A stretch of 64,000 nucleotides of DNA from Maribacter algicola (GCF_003933245.1 NZ_QUSX01000003.1:124001-188000), one strand, 5' to 3'. Shown: positions 34,464 through 45,408, counted from the first letter of the stretch. Notes: a model not told the origin generated them from the letters alone. Numbers and translations: made by a program.

Positions 34464-37115
34464 ATGAAGACCGTAGCATGCTATAAAAACTACATAGCTA
34501 AAATAAGCTTAATCTTGCTACTGGCAATAGGTATTACCTCCTGCAATTCTCTAAAAAAAGTTGAGGAAAATGAGTATTTGATAGTTAAAAATACCATTTT
34601 GGTCGATTCTGTAAAGGTGAACAACGAGGACCTTCAAAGTCTTATTTATCAAAAGACCAACACCGCTATTTTAGGGTATCCTTTGCGGCTCAATCTGTTT
34701 AATTTGGCAAAGGAGAATCCAGATTCCTTATACCAAGCATGGCTCAATAAAAAACCCAAAAGAAAGGAAAGACTCGAAAAAATTCTTTCGGAAAAACAGG
34801 TAGATAGGCTGGGAGAATCCTTTTTGGTCAAAGGTCTGAGCGTTTGGTTAAAGGATGTGGGAGAAGCTCCCGTTATTTTGGACACAACACAAACCAGAAA
34901 AAGCCTGGAAAGGTTAAGTGCTTTTTATAACAGTAAAGGATATTTCAATAATAGGACTACATATACCATTGATACCACCAACAGAAAAAGAAAGGCTGCA
35001 ATTGATTACCGCATAAGCTTGGGCAGACCTTATTATATTGATTCCCTTTCAAACGACATTTCCTCTAAGGCAATCGATTCTCTTTATTTTTTGCATGCCG
35101 ATGCTTCCCTTGTTAAAAAAGGGGAACAATTCGATTTGAACAATTTTACATTGGAAAGGGAAAGGCTAACTGCCATTTTCAGGAACAGTGGGATTCGCAA
35201 CTTTCAAGAGAGTTCGATCACATTTGATATCGAAAGGGATACAGTAAGGGCTTCGGACGACCAAAAAATGAATATTAATTTGAATATTGGGGATTTAAGA
35301 AGACGGGGCGAAAATCAGGTTACTATTTCGGATTATAAGGTCGAGAAAATCAACAAAATTAATGTGTATACCAATTTTTTATCAAATACCGACTTGGCTA
35401 CGCTGGATTCCGTTCAATACAAGGACCTGAATATTTACTACTCGGGAAAATTTAAAATCAAACCAAAGACTTTGGCCGATGCCATTTTCTTTGAAAAGGA
35501 TAGTATTTACAGGGACCTGGACAAGATCAGGACTTCAAGGCAGCTGAACAGCCTGAACATTTTTAAGTACCCCAATATTATCTTTGAGGAGGACAGCGTC
35601 CCAAACTTGGTGAACACCAACATATACCTAGCCCCAAAATCCAAATATTCCCTAGGAACGAATTTTGAGGTAAGTAGGTCCAATTTACGTAGGATCGGTG
35701 TAGGTATAGGTGCATCCCTTTTAATTCGTAATATTTTTAAGGGAGCGGAGAATTTGAGCATCTCTGCAGATGGTACCTTCGGCCTTTTAAGTACGGATAT
35801 TTTCCCAGATGATTTTTTCTCGGAAATAGGTGGGGATATCTCCCTTGATTTTCCAAGAATTTGGTTTCCCTTCATAAACACGTCCAACATCATACCCAAC
35901 TATACCTTACCAAAAACAAGGGTAGCCATTGGAACCAGTTTTCAAAAAAACATTGGATTGGACAAACAGACCTTCAACACCGTTTTGGGTTATAATTGGT
36001 CCCCAAACGATTTTAAAAAACACGCCGTTGAGTTATTGAATATTCAATTTGTTAGAAACGTCAATAGAAACAGATTTTTCAGCGTCTACAGAACCACTTA
36101 CGACCAATTGGATGCCCTTGCGGATGACTACGACGGTTATCTGGACCCAAACGATCCAACGGATTCCGCGCAGGTTTTTCCAGAACTGGAGCCGTTATTT
36201 GAGACCGTGGAAGGTTCACAAAATCCAAGACTGTTGGTTCCTGATGACAATCCGGATACCCCAGATGGAACTACCGGGTTTACACAGGCCATTCTCAACG
36301 GAACCGTTTCGCCAATTACTACCGAAACACTTAGGCAAGTTAGCAGAATAGAGGAACGCAGGCAGCGCCTAACGGAGAACAACCTCATTTTTACAACCAA
36401 TTATACCTTCAATAAAAACAACCGTAACGGTATCCTTGACAACAATTTTTATCAATTCAGATTCAAGATAGAAAGTGCCGGAAACCTTCTTTCTGGCTTT
36501 TCCAACATTGTACCTTTTAACGAAAATGAGGATGGACAACTCCTTGTTTTTAACGTGCCCTTTTCCCAATACATAAAAACGGAGTTTGATTATGTCAAGT
36601 ATTGGGACCTGTCCAGATCCAATGTGTTGGCCGCACGAAGCTTTTTTGGCATCGCCATTCCGTATGGAAATTCCAATAACATTCCTTTTGTTCGCAGTTA
36701 CTTTGCAGGAGGTTCAAACGACAATAGGGCCTGGTTTCCATATTCCCTGGGTCCTGGAAGGACTTCGGCCCTGAACGACTTTAATGAAGCAAATTTAAAA
36801 CTGGCCTTAAACCTCGAGTACCGATTTCCTTTGTTCGGTGATTTGAACGGTGCCGTTTTTGCCGATGCCGGTAATATTTGGAACGTCTTTGATGATGTAC
36901 AAAACAGGGATGCTACCTTCAACGGTCTTGAATCCTTAAAGGATATTGCCTTGGGATCGGGCTTTGGCCTGCGATATGATTTTACCTACTTTTTGTTTCG
37001 GTTGGACCTTGGTTTTAAAACCTATAATCCAGCAGAAATTCCTTCCAAAAGATGGTTCAGGGATTACAATTTCGCGAATTCCGTACTGCAAATTGGTATA
37101 AACTATCCCTTTTAA
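34464..37115 (+). CDS. tamL: TamL-like BamA/TamA-family outer-membrane lipoprotein
   Basis: An 883-residue Omp85-family protein. It starts with a lipoprotein signal (ILLLAIGITSC) rather than a plain signal peptide, which is the mark of Bacteroidetes TamL. POTRA-like domains occupy roughly residues 30-370. The C-terminal barrel contains the lid-loop region VRSYFAGGSNDNRAWFPYS (VRGF-like motif) and ends LQIGINYPF, a typical beta-signal. Insertion of outer-membrane proteins or envelope homeostasis is the expected role. An in-frame TTG at 34455 is less likely than the ATG at 34464. Confidence 0.88.
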   Translation: MKTVACYKNYIAKISLILLLAIGITSCNSLKKVEENEYLIVKNTILVDSVKVNNEDLQSLIYQKTNTAILGYPLRLNLFNLAKENPDSLYQAWLNKKPKRKERLEKILSEKQVDRLGESFLVKGLSVWLKDVGEAPVILDTTQTRKSLERLSAFYNSKGYFNNRTTYTIDTTNRKRKAAIDYRISLGRPYYIDSLSNDISSKAIDSLYFLHADASLVKKGEQFDLNNFTLERERLTAIFRNSGIRNFQESSITFDIERDTVRASDDQKMNINLNIGDLRRRGENQVTISDYKVEKINKINVYTNFLSNTDLATLDSVQYKDLNIYYSGKFKIKPKTLADAIFFEKDSIYRDLDKIRTSRQLNSLNIFKYPNIIFEEDSVPNLVNTNIYLAPKSKYSLGTNFEVSRSNLRRIGVGIGASLLIRNIFKGAENLSISADGTFGLLSTDIFPDDFFSEIGGDISLDFPRIWFPFINTSNIIPNYTLPKTRVAIGTSFQKNIGLDKQTFNTVLGYNWSPNDFKKHAVELLNIQFVRNVNRNRFFSVYRTTYDQLDALADDYDGYLDPNDPTDSAQVFPELEPLFETVEGSQNPRLLVPDDNPDTPDGTTGFTQAILNGTVSPITTETLRQVSRIEERRQRLTENNLIFTTNYTFNKNNRNGILDNNFYQFRFKIESAGNLLSGFSNIVPFNENEDGQLLVFNVPFSQYIKTEFDYVKYWDLSRSNVLAARSFFGIAIPYGNSNNIPFVRSYFAGGSNDNRAWFPYSLGPGRTSALNDFNEANLKLALNLEYRFPLFGDLNGAVFADAGNIWNVFDDVQNRDATFNGLESLKDIALGSGFGLRYDFTYFLFRLDLGFKTYNPAEIPSKRWFRDYNFANSVLQIGINYPF

Positions 37116-37130
37116 GTATAATTGTTTTAT

Positions 37131-37138
37131 TACTTTTG
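37131..37138 (+). promoter_or_regulatory. -7 promoter box for fbaA
   Basis: TACTTTTG matches TAnnTTTG, 38 bases upstream of the fbaA ATG, in the gap after tamL. Confidence 0.5.
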
Positions 37139-37176
37139 TTGCACAACATTAGAAACTAATTAGACCCACAAAAATT

Positions 37177-38244
37177 ATGGCCCACAATATTAAACCGGGA
37201 GTAGCTACCGGAGATCAGGTACAGGAAATTTTTAAGTACGCAAAAGAAAAAGGTTTTGCATTGCCGGCGGTAAACGTCATAGGTTCCAACACCATTAACG
37301 GTGTGCTCGAAACCGCTGCAAGCTTAAAGGCACCGGTCATCATCCAATTCTCAAATGGAGGTGCACAGTTCAATGCTGGAAAAGGACTTTCCAATGAAGG
37401 ACAGAATGCCGCGATTTTAGGTGCTGTAGCAGGTGCAAAACACGTTCATCAGTTGGCGGAGGCCTACGGTGCCACGGTAATCTTGCATACGGACCATTGT
37501 GCCAAAAAACTGCTTCCTTGGATAGATGGATTGTTGGATGCCAGTGAAAAGCATTATGCCGAAACAGGTAAATCCCTGTTCAGCTCGCACATGATCGATT
37601 TATCAGAAGAGCCTTTGGAGGAGAATATAGAAATTTGTAAAGGATATCTTGAGCGCATGAGCAAAATGGGTATGACATTGGAGATAGAATTGGGTATCAC
37701 AGGAGGAGAGGAAGATGGAGTGGACAATTCTGATGTGGACGATTCAAAATTATATACCCAGCCTGAGGAAGTCGCTTATGCCTATGAGGAGCTTTCCAAA
37801 GTAAGCCACAGATTTACCATTGCCGCCGCTTTTGGAAATGTTCATGGCGTATACAAACCAGGTAATGTGAAACTTACACCAAAAATCCTTAAAAATTCTC
37901 AGGAATTTATTTCTAAAAAATACGGCGTTGGGCACAATCATATCGATTTTGTATTCCACGGTGGATCCGGTTCTTCGGTTGAAGAGATTAGGGAAGGTAT
38001 CAGCTATGGTGTCATAAAGATGAATATCGATACCGATTTACAATATGCCTTTTTAGCGGGTGTACGGGACTATGTACAGGATAACAAGGATTATTTACAG
38101 TCCCAGATCGGAAATCCTAAGGGAGCCGATGAACCAAATAAAAAGTTTTATGACCCAAGGGTTTGGTTGAGACAGGGTGAAACTACCTTTGTAGAGCGAT
38201 TAAAGAAGGCCTTTGAGGACCTCAATAATGTGAACACACTGTAA
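37177..38244 (+). CDS. fbaA: Class II fructose-bisphosphate aldolase
   Basis: Zinc-dependent aldolase of glycolysis and gluconeogenesis, cleaving fructose 1,6-bisphosphate. The 355-residue length and start (KPGVATGDQVQEIFKYAKEK) match the E. coli FbaA subgroup. Zinc and catalytic residues lie in VILHTDHCAKK, GITGGEEDGVDNS, AFGNVHGVYKPG and DFVFHGGSGSS; the last glycine loop binds phosphate. accD follows after 23 bases, so the two may be co-transcribed. Confidence 0.97.
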   Translation: MAHNIKPGVATGDQVQEIFKYAKEKGFALPAVNVIGSNTINGVLETAASLKAPVIIQFSNGGAQFNAGKGLSNEGQNAAILGAVAGAKHVHQLAEAYGATVILHTDHCAKKLLPWIDGLLDASEKHYAETGKSLFSSHMIDLSEEPLEENIEICKGYLERMSKMGMTLEIELGITGGEEDGVDNSDVDDSKLYTQPEEVAYAYEELSKVSHRFTIAAAFGNVHGVYKPGNVKLTPKILKNSQEFISKKYGVGHNHIDFVFHGGSGSSVEEIREGISYGVIKMNIDTDLQYAFLAGVRDYVQDNKDYLQSQIGNPKGADEPNKKFYDPRVWLRQGETTFVERLKKAFEDLNNVNTL

Positions 38245-38267
38245 TAATTCTGTCGATAACGTTTTAA

Positions 38268-39146
38268 ATGGAAGACATGACGGCTTGGTTTAAAAGAAAG
38301 GAAAAAGGAATCCAGACTTCTACGGAACAGAAAAAGGACACTCCAAGAGGGCTTTGGTACAAATCCCCTACAGGTAAGATTGTAGAATCAGAGGACCTTG
38401 CCAAAAACTTTTATGTTAGTCCGGAAGATGATTACCACGTTCGAATAGGGAGCAAGGAGTATTTCCAGATCCTGTTTGACGACAATAAGTTCACGGAACT
38501 TGACGCCAAACTTTCTTCGAAGGACCCTTTAAAGTTTGAGGACACCAAAAAATATGCGGACCGTTTAAAGGCCGCCCAGAAAAAAACCGGTCTTACCGAT
38601 GCGGTACGTACGGGTTTTGGAAAATCATTGGGAAAGGATATTGTAATCTGTTGTATGGATTTTGCCTTTATTGGCGGATCCATGGGTAGTGTGGTAGGTG
38701 AAAAAATTGCTAGGGGTATCGATCATGCCATTAAGAAAAAGGTGCCTTTTGTAATGATCTCTAAATCTGGGGGAGCAAGGATGATGGAAGCGGCATTATC
38801 CTTAATGCAGTTGGCAAAAACCTCTGCAAAATTGGCCCAATTGGCGGATGCAGGCTTGCCTTATATATCTTTATGTACAGACCCAACTACGGGCGGCACC
38901 ACGGCTTCCTACGCAATGTTGGGCGATATTAATATAGCGGAACCCGGAGCCTTGATAGGTTTTGCAGGACCAAGGGTGGTAAAGGATACCACGGGGAAAG
39001 ATTTACCTGATGGTTTCCAGTCGGCCGAATTTGTGTTGGAACATGGCTTTTTGGATTTTATATCGCACCGAAAGGACTTGAAAAAGAATATCAACCTTTA
39101 TATCGATTTAATTCAAAATCAACCCATCCGGAAGGCAAAGGCCTAA
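38268..39146 (+). CDS. accD: Acetyl-CoA carboxylase carboxyltransferase beta subunit lacking the zinc ribbon cysteines
   Basis: Carboxyltransferase beta half of acetyl-CoA carboxylase, first step of fatty-acid synthesis. The 292-residue length and the catalytic domain are standard: [55 protein letters not shown] and [12 protein letters not shown]. The N-terminal zinc ribbon normally has two CxxC pairs; here the matching stretch reads [10 protein letters not shown]...[10 protein letters not shown] with no cysteine at all, although spacing and flanking residues align. The beta subunit therefore appears to have a zinc-free ribbon fold. accA is not in the window. Confidence 0.95.
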   Translation: MEDMTAWFKRKEKGIQTSTEQKKDTPRGLWYKSPTGKIVESEDLAKNFYVSPEDDYHVRIGSKEYFQILFDDNKFTELDAKLSSKDPLKFEDTKKYADRLKAAQKKTGLTDAVRTGFGKSLGKDIVICCMDFAFIGGSMGSVVGEKIARGIDHAIKKKVPFVMISKSGGARMMEAALSLMQLAKTSAKLAQLADAGLPYISLCTDPTTGGTTASYAMLGDINIAEPGALIGFAGPRVVKDTTGKDLPDGFQSAEFVLEHGFLDFISHRKDLKKNINLYIDLIQNQPIRKAKA

Positions 39147-39184
39147 GCTTAATAAAAATCTTCGTAGGATAACGAAAAAAGATA

Positions 39185-39192
39185 TATCTTTG
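39185..39192 (+). promoter_or_regulatory. -7 promoter box for rpsO
   Basis: TATCTTTG matches TAnnTTTG and is followed by GCG. It lies 54 bases before the rpsO ATG, leaving a short leader in which S15 autoregulation could act. Confidence 0.6.
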
Positions 39193-39246
39193 CGCCCTGA
39201 TTGAAAATCAATCGGATACATAAAAATCATTTAAAATAATATTGGA

Positions 39247-39516
39247 ATGTATTTAACCAAGGAAATAAAAGCCGACATTTTTAAAAAGCATGGCGGCAAA
39301 GCGGAGAACACAGGTTCTACCGAAGGACAAATAGCTTTGTTCACACACCGTATCAACCATTTGACCGGTCACCTTAAACAAAATCACAAAGATTATAACA
39401 CAGAAAGATCTTTGGTGAAATTGGTAGGTAAACGTAGAAGTTTATTGGATTATCTTAAAAAGAAAGATATTGTAAAATACAGGGAGCTTATCAAAGAGCT
39501 TGGTATTAGAAAATAA
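39247..39516 (+). CDS. rpsO: 30S ribosomal protein S15
   Basis: S15 binds 16S rRNA early in small-subunit assembly. The 89-residue protein has the full family sequence: GSTEGQIALFTHRINHLTGH, KDYNTERSLVKLVGKRRSLL and the end KYRELIKELGIRK. The start MYLTKEIKADIFKKHGG is in line with Bacteroidetes S15. rpsO next to pnp is a widely conserved order; a terminator separates the two here, so pnp probably has its own promoter or depends on read-through. Confidence 0.98.
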   Translation: MYLTKEIKADIFKKHGGKAENTGSTEGQIALFTHRINHLTGHLKQNHKDYNTERSLVKLVGKRRSLLDYLKKKDIVKYRELIKELGIRK

Positions 39517-39519
39517 ATT

Positions 39520-39552
39520 GGAAAAGGGGATGGTTGACCATCCCCTTTTTTC
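39520..39552 (+). terminator. Terminator after rpsO
   Basis: AAAAGGGGATGG, loop TTGA, CCATCCCCTTTTTT: a perfect 12-bp stem with a T run, immediately after the rpsO stop. Confidence 0.92.
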
Positions 39553-39642
39553 AAAAATAGGCTCCAAGTCTAAGGAGTAAAAACAGGCACACACAAAAAG
39601 CTACACACAGTTTTTCATTGGTCCACACAACAACACAACAAC

Positions 39643-39701
39643 TCCGACCATAAAAAATGTCGGAAAGACCATTGTTTAACAAACCTGAACGCATCAGGTT
39701 T
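39643..39701 (+). promoter_or_regulatory. Two hairpins in the pnp leader
   Basis: Stem TCCGAC/GTCGGA (39643-39664) and a perfect 8-bp stem AAACCTGA/TCAGGTTT with loop ACGCA (39681-39701). The second ends 12 bases before the pnp ATG. They follow a CA-rich stretch (39587-39641). PNPase is autoregulated through a 5' leader hairpin in E. coli; whether these do the same is inference. Confidence 0.5.
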
Positions 39702-39713
39702 TAATCAAATTTT

Positions 39714-41945
39714 ATGATTCCAAAAGTATTTAGAGAGGTCATTGACCTTGGTGACGGTAGGGAGATTTCTATCGAAACCGGAAAATTGGCAAAACAAGCC
39801 CATGGTTCTGTAGTCGTTCAATCTGGAAAATGTATGTTATTATGTACCGTCGTTTCCAACTACAAACAAAGTGACGTGGATTTTCTTCCACTAACAGTAG
39901 ACTACCGCGAAAAATTTGCCGCTGCAGGACGTTACCCTGGTGGTTTTTTCAAAAGAGAAGCCCGTCCCAGCGATGGTGAAGTTTTGACCATGCGTTTAGT
40001 GGATCGTGTATTGCGACCATTATTCCCAAAAGATTATCATTCAGAAACCCAGGTAATGATTCAATTGATGTCCCATGATGAGGACGTGATGCCTGATGCA
40101 ATGGCAGGTTTGGCGGCATCAGCGGCCATCCAATTATCGGACTTCCCTTTTGAATGTCCCATTTCAGAAGTAAGGGTAGCAAGGGTGAACGGTGAGTTCG
40201 TTATAAACCCATCGTTTGCGCAACTGAAAGAATCCGATATCGATATGGTCATCGGTGCATCGGAAGACTCCGTGATGATGGTTGAAGGTGAAATGGATGA
40301 AATTTCCGAGGAGGAAATGACAGAGGCCATCAAATTCGCACATGAAGCCATCAAGGTTCAATGTGCCGCTCAAGTACGGTTGGCCGAAGCCTTCGGAAAA
40401 AAAGAAGTACGTGAATATGAGCCGGAAAGAGAAGATGAGGATTTAGCTAAAAAAGTTCACGCACTTACCTACGATAAGGTATATGAAATTGCCAAAGCCG
40501 GTTCTGCAAAGCACGAAAGAAGTGCGGCCTTTGATGCCATAAAGGAAGAAGTTATCGCTTCATTTTCCGAAGAGGAACAAGAAGAATATGGTGGATTGAT
40601 CTCCAAATATTTCTACAAGGCAGAAAAAAATGCAGTAAGAGACCTTACCTTAAACGAAGGCTTACGTTTGGATGGTAGAAAGACCACTGATATTCGTCCA
40701 ATTTGGTGTGAGGTGGATTATTTACCTTCTACACATGGTTCCGCTATCTTTACACGAGGTGAAACCCAGGCATTGGCTACTGTAACCTTAGGTACTTCAA
40801 GAGACGCCAACCAAATAGATATGCCTTCTCAAGAAGGGGAAGAGCGTTTCTACCTTCACTATAACTTCCCTCCATTTTCAACAGGGGAAGCCAGACCTAT
40901 TCGTGGAACATCCAGAAGGGAAGTCGGTCATGGTAACTTGGCCCAAAGAGCCTTAAAAGGTATGGTTCCTGAAGACTGTCCTTACACAGTAAGGGTCGTA
41001 TCTGAAGTGTTGGAGTCTAACGGTTCCTCTTCCATGGCAACCGTATGTTCCGGTACTATGGCCTTAATGGATGCCGGTGTTCAATTAAAAAAACCGGTTT
41101 CCGGTATCGCTATGGGATTGATTACCGATACGGAATCTGGCAAATATGCCGTGCTTTCGGATATTTTGGGAGATGAAGATCACTTGGGCGATATGGACTT
41201 TAAAGTTACTGGTACTGCAGACGGTATTACAGCATGCCAAATGGATATCAAGGTAAAGGGACTTTCTTATGAAATCTTGGTCAAAGCCTTAAAACAAGCA
41301 CGTGACGGACGTTTACATATTTTGGAAAAATTGGTCGAGACCATTGAGGCACCAAGAGCGGATGTGAAACCGCATGCTCCTAAGATGGTCACCCGTATCA
41401 TTCCTAACGAATTTATCGGGGCCTTGATCGGACCGGGAGGTAAAGTCATTCAAGAACTGCAAAAAGAAACCAAAACAACCATTGTTATCAATGAGGATCC
41501 TGTTACAGAAGAGGGTATCGTTGAAATCTTGGGAACAGATCAAGCGGGAATCGATGCCGTCTTGGCAAAAATCGATTCGCTGATGTTCAAGCCTGAAGTA
41601 GGTAGCGTTTATGAAGTGAAGGTAATTAAAATGTTGGATTTTGGCGCCGTTGTTGAATATATGGATGCTCCTGGAAACGAAGTGCTTCTTCACGTATCCG
41701 AATTGGCTTGGGAACGTACAGAGAATGTGTCCGATGTAGTGAACATGGGAGATGTCTTTGATGTGAAATATTTTGGACTCGACCCTAGAACTAAAAAGGA
41801 CAAGGTTTCTCGCAAGGCACTCTTACCTAAACCGGAAGGCTATAAGGAAAGACCCCCACGTGAAAATAATGATAATAGACGTAGGGACGATCGTCGTGGA
41901 AACGACAGAAACCGCGATCGCGATAGAAAACCAAGAAGGGACTAA
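39714..41945 (+). CDS. pnp: Polyribonucleotide nucleotidyltransferase (PNPase)
   Basis: 3'-to-5' phosphorolytic exoribonuclease of mRNA decay. The 743-residue product holds two RNase PH domains ([40 protein letters not shown]), a KH domain ([20 protein letters not shown]) and an S1 domain ([20 protein letters not shown]). The tail after residue 700 is low-complexity, rich in Arg, Asp and Asn ([20 protein letters not shown]), as often seen in Bacteroidetes RNA-binding proteins. A strong terminator follows. Confidence 0.98.
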   Translation: MIPKVFREVIDLGDGREISIETGKLAKQAHGSVVVQSGKCMLLCTVVSNYKQSDVDFLPLTVDYREKFAAAGRYPGGFFKREARPSDGEVLTMRLVDRVLRPLFPKDYHSETQVMIQLMSHDEDVMPDAMAGLAASAAIQLSDFPFECPISEVRVARVNGEFVINPSFAQLKESDIDMVIGASEDSVMMVEGEMDEISEEEMTEAIKFAHEAIKVQCAAQVRLAEAFGKKEVREYEPEREDEDLAKKVHALTYDKVYEIAKAGSAKHERSAAFDAIKEEVIASFSEEEQEEYGGLISKYFYKAEKNAVRDLTLNEGLRLDGRKTTDIRPIWCEVDYLPSTHGSAIFTRGETQALATVTLGTSRDANQIDMPSQEGEERFYLHYNFPPFSTGEARPIRGTSRREVGHGNLAQRALKGMVPEDCPYTVRVVSEVLESNGSSSMATVCSGTMALMDAGVQLKKPVSGIAMGLITDTESGKYAVLSDILGDEDHLGDMDFKVTGTADGITACQMDIKVKGLSYEILVKALKQARDGRLHILEKLVETIEAPRADVKPHAPKMVTRIIPNEFIGALIGPGGKVIQELQKETKTTIVINEDPVTEEGIVEILGTDQAGIDAVLAKIDSLMFKPEVGSVYEVKVIKMLDFGAVVEYMDAPGNEVLLHVSELAWERTENVSDVVNMGDVFDVKYFGLDPRTKKDKVSRKALLPKPEGYKERPPRENNDNRRRDDRRGNDRNRDRDRKPRRD

Positions 41946-41964
41946 TTCCCATTCTTTTAAATGT

Positions 41965-42001
41965 AAAAAGCCCCAACAAATATTTTTTGGGGCTTTTTTT
42001 A
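41965..42001 (+). terminator. Terminator after pnp
   Basis: AAAAAGCCCCAA ... TTGGGGCTTTTTTT with an AT-rich loop, 20 bases after the pnp stop; strong T run. Confidence 0.9.
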
Positions 42002-42107
42002 TTCATTTTATCGATTAATTGAACTTTTTTATACCCAATTGTAACATTCTATAAAAATCTACGTATAAGTATATGCAGTCTATGCAAATTGAACTTAATT
42101 TATTTTA

Positions 42108-42971
42108 ATGAGACAGCTTAAGATTACAAAACAGGTCACCAATAGAGAGACCGCATCCTTGGACAAGTACTTGCAAGAAATTGGAAAAGTAGACTTGATT
42201 ACCGCTGATGAAGAAGTAGAGTTGGCACAACGCATCAAGGCAGGCGACCAGATCGCTCTTGAAAAACTAACAAAGGCCAACCTTAGATTCGTGGTATCGG
42301 TTGCAAAGCAGTACCAAAACCAAGGGCTTACTTTACCGGATTTGATCAACGAGGGCAACCTTGGTCTGATCAAAGCTGCACAGCGTTTTGACGAAACGCG
42401 GGGATTTAAGTTTATCTCCTACGCCGTATGGTGGATTCGTCAATCTATATTACAAGCATTGGCAGAACAGTCTCGTATCGTTCGTTTGCCACTGAACAAA
42501 ATTGGATCTATAAACAAGATCAACAAAACCTTTGCTTTCTTGGAGCAAGCGCATGAGCGGGTTCCTTCGGCAGAGGAAATTGCCAAGGAATTGGACATGA
42601 CCGTGGAAGATGTAAAGCAATCCTTGAAAAACTCGGGTCGTCACGTATCCATGGATGCTCCTTTGATCGATGGAGAGGATTCCAACCTCTACGATGTATT
42701 GCGTAGTGGGGAATCTCCAAACCCTGACAAGGAATTACTTCACGAGTCGCTTCGTACAGAAATTGAACGCGCATTGGAAACCTTGACTCCCAGGGAAGCC
42801 GATGTTATTAGGCTTTATTTTGGACTTGCAGGCCAACATTCTATGACCTTGGAGGAAATAGGTGAAACATTTGATTTAACCAGAGAAAGAGTTAGACAAA
42901 TTAAAGAAAAGGCCATTCGTAGGTTAAAACACACTTCTAGAAGTAAGATATTAAAGACATATCTGGGTTAA
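42108..42971 (+). CDS. rpoD: Primary sigma factor RpoD/SigA (short Bacteroidetes form)
   Basis: Housekeeping sigma factor that directs RNA polymerase to the -33/-7 promoters noted in this window. It is 287 residues, the usual compact form in Bacteroidetes, starting almost directly at region 1.2 ([20 protein letters not shown]) with no region 1.1. Region 2 ([33 protein letters not shown]), region 3 ([18 protein letters not shown]) and region 4 ([20 protein letters not shown]) are complete. The gene stands alone between the pnp terminator and its own. Confidence 0.97.
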   Translation: MRQLKITKQVTNRETASLDKYLQEIGKVDLITADEEVELAQRIKAGDQIALEKLTKANLRFVVSVAKQYQNQGLTLPDLINEGNLGLIKAAQRFDETRGFKFISYAVWWIRQSILQALAEQSRIVRLPLNKIGSINKINKTFAFLEQAHERVPSAEEIAKELDMTVEDVKQSLKNSGRHVSMDAPLIDGEDSNLYDVLRSGESPNPDKELLHESLRTEIERALETLTPREADVIRLYFGLAGQHSMTLEEIGETFDLTRERVRQIKEKAIRRLKHTSRSKILKTYLG

Positions 42972-43081
42972 TAGTATAAATTACACGTTAAAGATTCCCT
43001 AAATTGGAAATTTGGCATATAAGTTGTAATTTTAAGGTTACAAACAGTTTATCATGACTGTTCGTTTTTTGATTGATGAAT

Positions 43082-43109
43082 AAACTCCGGCTGATTACCG
43101 GAGTTTTTT
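43082..43109 (+). terminator. Terminator after rpoD
   Basis: AAACTCCGG, loop CTGATTA, CCGGAGTTTTTTC, about 110 bases after the rpoD stop, giving a long 3' untranslated region. Confidence 0.82.
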
Positions 43110-43205
43110 CATTTTATACTTTCCATAAAAATTTAAGTAAAACAGATATTTCATTGTATTAGCGATTTGAATAACTTTCTTATATTGACATGAAGTACAA
43201 CACTT

Positions 43206-45188
43206 ATGAAGTTATTTTCAATTCTTCTAATTTCAACTGTATTGATTTTTTCCTGTAATACAAAAATCGATTTAAAGAACTACGACTCCTACCCTACTGC
43301 CACTGATAAAAACCTTTGGCCGCTCTATACCAAAGATGCTACCGAGTTCAATCTATGGGCACCAACGGCCAAAGAAGTAATAATCCATTTATATGAGAAT
43401 GGTAATGACTCCCCAGTATTGGAAAGTTTTACCTTGAAAGAATCTGAAAATGGTGTATGGAAAAAGGTTGTAAATGGGGACATGAATGGCACGTATTATA
43501 CCTTTCAAGTAAAAACAGATACGGGATGGTTATCTGAAACTCCCGGTATATATGCCCAAGCGGTTGGTGTCAACGGAAACAGGGCAATGATACTTAATTT
43601 GGCAACTACGAACCCGCAAGGATGGGAAAAAGACCACGGGCCTCATCTGGAATCGCCCAATAAAGCCATTATCTATGAACTCCATGTACGGGACATGACC
43701 CTACATCCACAATCGGGAGCACAATATAAAGGCAAATTTCTCGGGTTGGTGGAACAGGGCACAATGGGGCCAGGGAATATAAAAACGGGTATCGATCATC
43801 TGAAGGAACTCGGCATCACCCATGTGCATTTACTACCTTCCTTTGACCATTACTCCATTGACGAAACTCGGTTGGAGACACCTCAATTTAATTGGGGCTA
43901 CGACCCTAAAAACTATAACGTTCCGGAAGGTTCCTATGCCACGGATCCCTATGATGCAATGATCCGAATCAAGGAATTCAAACAAATGGTGAAATCCTTT
44001 CACGATAACGGTATCGGCGTGATTCTAGATGTTGTTTACAACCACACGGGCAAAACCGAGGAATCGCTGTTCAATCAGGAAGTACCCGGTTATTATTATC
44101 GGCACAACGAAGATGGCAGCAATTCAGATGCGGCCGGCTGCGGCAATGAAACTGCATCGGAAAGGACCATGATGCGAAAATTTATGCTGGAATCCCTATT
44201 ATATTGGACAAAGGAATACCATATCGATGGTTTTCGGTTCGATTTAATGGGTATATATGATATTGAGACCATGAACGAAATCGCATCGGCCCTAAAAAAA
44301 GTAAATCCAGACATGCTCTTATATGGCGAAGGCTGGACTGCCAAGGAATCTCCGCTTCCAGAAAAAAAGAGGGTCCTAAAAAAACACATGCAACAACTCC
44401 CGGACATTGCTGCCTTTAGTGACGATATTCGGGACGGTTTAAAGGGTTCGGTCTTTGAAGATTTGGACACCGGTTTCGTAAATGGAGGAACCAAAAAAGA
44501 GGAATCCATAAAGTTTGGACTGGTGGGCGGCATCCAACATCCTCAAATCGATTATGAGGGTGTCAATTACTCCAAGGCCCCGTGGACAAATGCCCCTTGG
44601 CAATCCATTTCCTATACCTCCTGCCACGATAACCATACCTTATTTGACAAACTAAAAATTTCAAATCCAAAGGCGAGCTTTGAGGAATTAAGTGCCCTGC
44701 ACAAACTGGCCAATGCCATTGTTTTAACGTCGCAAGGCACCCCCTTTTTACACGCAGGTGTTGAATTTTTAAGGTCGAAACAGAGCGAACATAACTCTTA
44801 TAACCTACCGGATAGTATCAATCAAATCGATTGGAACTTGAAAAATATACACCAAGATGTCTTTACGTATTACCAAAATCTAATTCGTTTACGAAAGTCG
44901 CATCCGGCCTTCTCCATGCCCAATGCCAAGGCGGTCAAAGAAAACTTAAAATTTCAATTGGTAGCCGATGGCCTTATTTCATATACTCTGGAGAACTCGG
45001 CCAACGGCGACTCTTGGAAGGAGATTCTGGTCATTTACAATGCCAAAAAAGAAGCTTTTCGGTATCCATTGGAAGAAGCCTATAAATTGGCAGTATATAA
45101 GGATACGTTTGATTTCAGCGGCTCCAAAACCATTCAGGAATACATCGATGTTCCTCCCATATCCATGTTGGTAGCCTTTAAAGATTAA
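43206..45188 (+). CDS. pulA: Type I pullulanase, lipoprotein
   Basis: Debranches alpha-1,6 links in pullulan, starch or glycogen. The 660-residue product has a lipoprotein signal ([10 protein letters not shown], Cys17), an N-terminal carbohydrate-binding module of type 48 ([20 protein letters not shown]) and a GH13 catalytic domain. The type I pullulanase motif appears as FNWGYDP near residue 228, then DVVYNH (about 275), GFRFDLMG with the nucleophile Asp (about 345), YGEGW with the acid/base Glu (about 374) and SCHDNHT (about 473). Surface or periplasmic glucan use is likely, though no SusCD genes are nearby. The VF530 gene starts 6 bases downstream. Confidence 0.95.
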   Translation: MKLFSILLISTVLIFSCNTKIDLKNYDSYPTATDKNLWPLYTKDATEFNLWAPTAKEVIIHLYENGNDSPVLESFTLKESENGVWKKVVNGDMNGTYYTFQVKTDTGWLSETPGIYAQAVGVNGNRAMILNLATTNPQGWEKDHGPHLESPNKAIIYELHVRDMTLHPQSGAQYKGKFLGLVEQGTMGPGNIKTGIDHLKELGITHVHLLPSFDHYSIDETRLETPQFNWGYDPKNYNVPEGSYATDPYDAMIRIKEFKQMVKSFHDNGIGVILDVVYNHTGKTEESLFNQEVPGYYYRHNEDGSNSDAAGCGNETASERTMMRKFMLESLLYWTKEYHIDGFRFDLMGIYDIETMNEIASALKKVNPDMLLYGEGWTAKESPLPEKKRVLKKHMQQLPDIAAFSDDIRDGLKGSVFEDLDTGFVNGGTKKEESIKFGLVGGIQHPQIDYEGVNYSKAPWTNAPWQSISYTSCHDNHTLFDKLKISNPKASFEELSALHKLANAIVLTSQGTPFLHAGVEFLRSKQSEHNSYNLPDSINQIDWNLKNIHQDVFTYYQNLIRLRKSHPAFSMPNAKAVKENLKFQLVADGLISYTLENSANGDSWKEILVIYNAKKEAFRYPLEEAYKLAVYKDTFDFSGSKTIQEYIDVPPISMLVAFKD

Positions 45189-45193
45189 AATCA

Positions 45194-45406
45194 ATGGAAC
45201 AGAAAAACAACCCACTACATGGTGTAAAATTGGTCGATATCCTAGAACACCTTACACAAATTTACACCTGGGAAGAATTATGGAAAGAAATAAATATCAA
45301 TTGCTTTAAGAACGACCCATCCATAAAATCTAGCCTTACCTTTCTTAGAAAAACACCTTGGGCCCGGAAAAAAGTTGAAAACCTCTATTTAAAAACCTTA
45401 CGTTAA
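45194..45406 (+). CDS. VF530/DUF2132 small protein
   Basis: A 70-residue protein matching the VF530 family, which has a DNA-binding-like fold: [40 protein letters not shown] and [10 protein letters not shown]. The family is very conserved in short length and sequence, but its role in cells is not established. It lies 6 bases after the pullulanase gene and 3 bases before trmL, so it is part of the same transcript. Confidence 0.9.
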   Translation: MEQKNNPLHGVKLVDILEHLTQIYTWEELWKEININCFKNDPSIKSSLTFLRKTPWARKKVENLYLKTLR

Positions 45407-45408
45407 AC

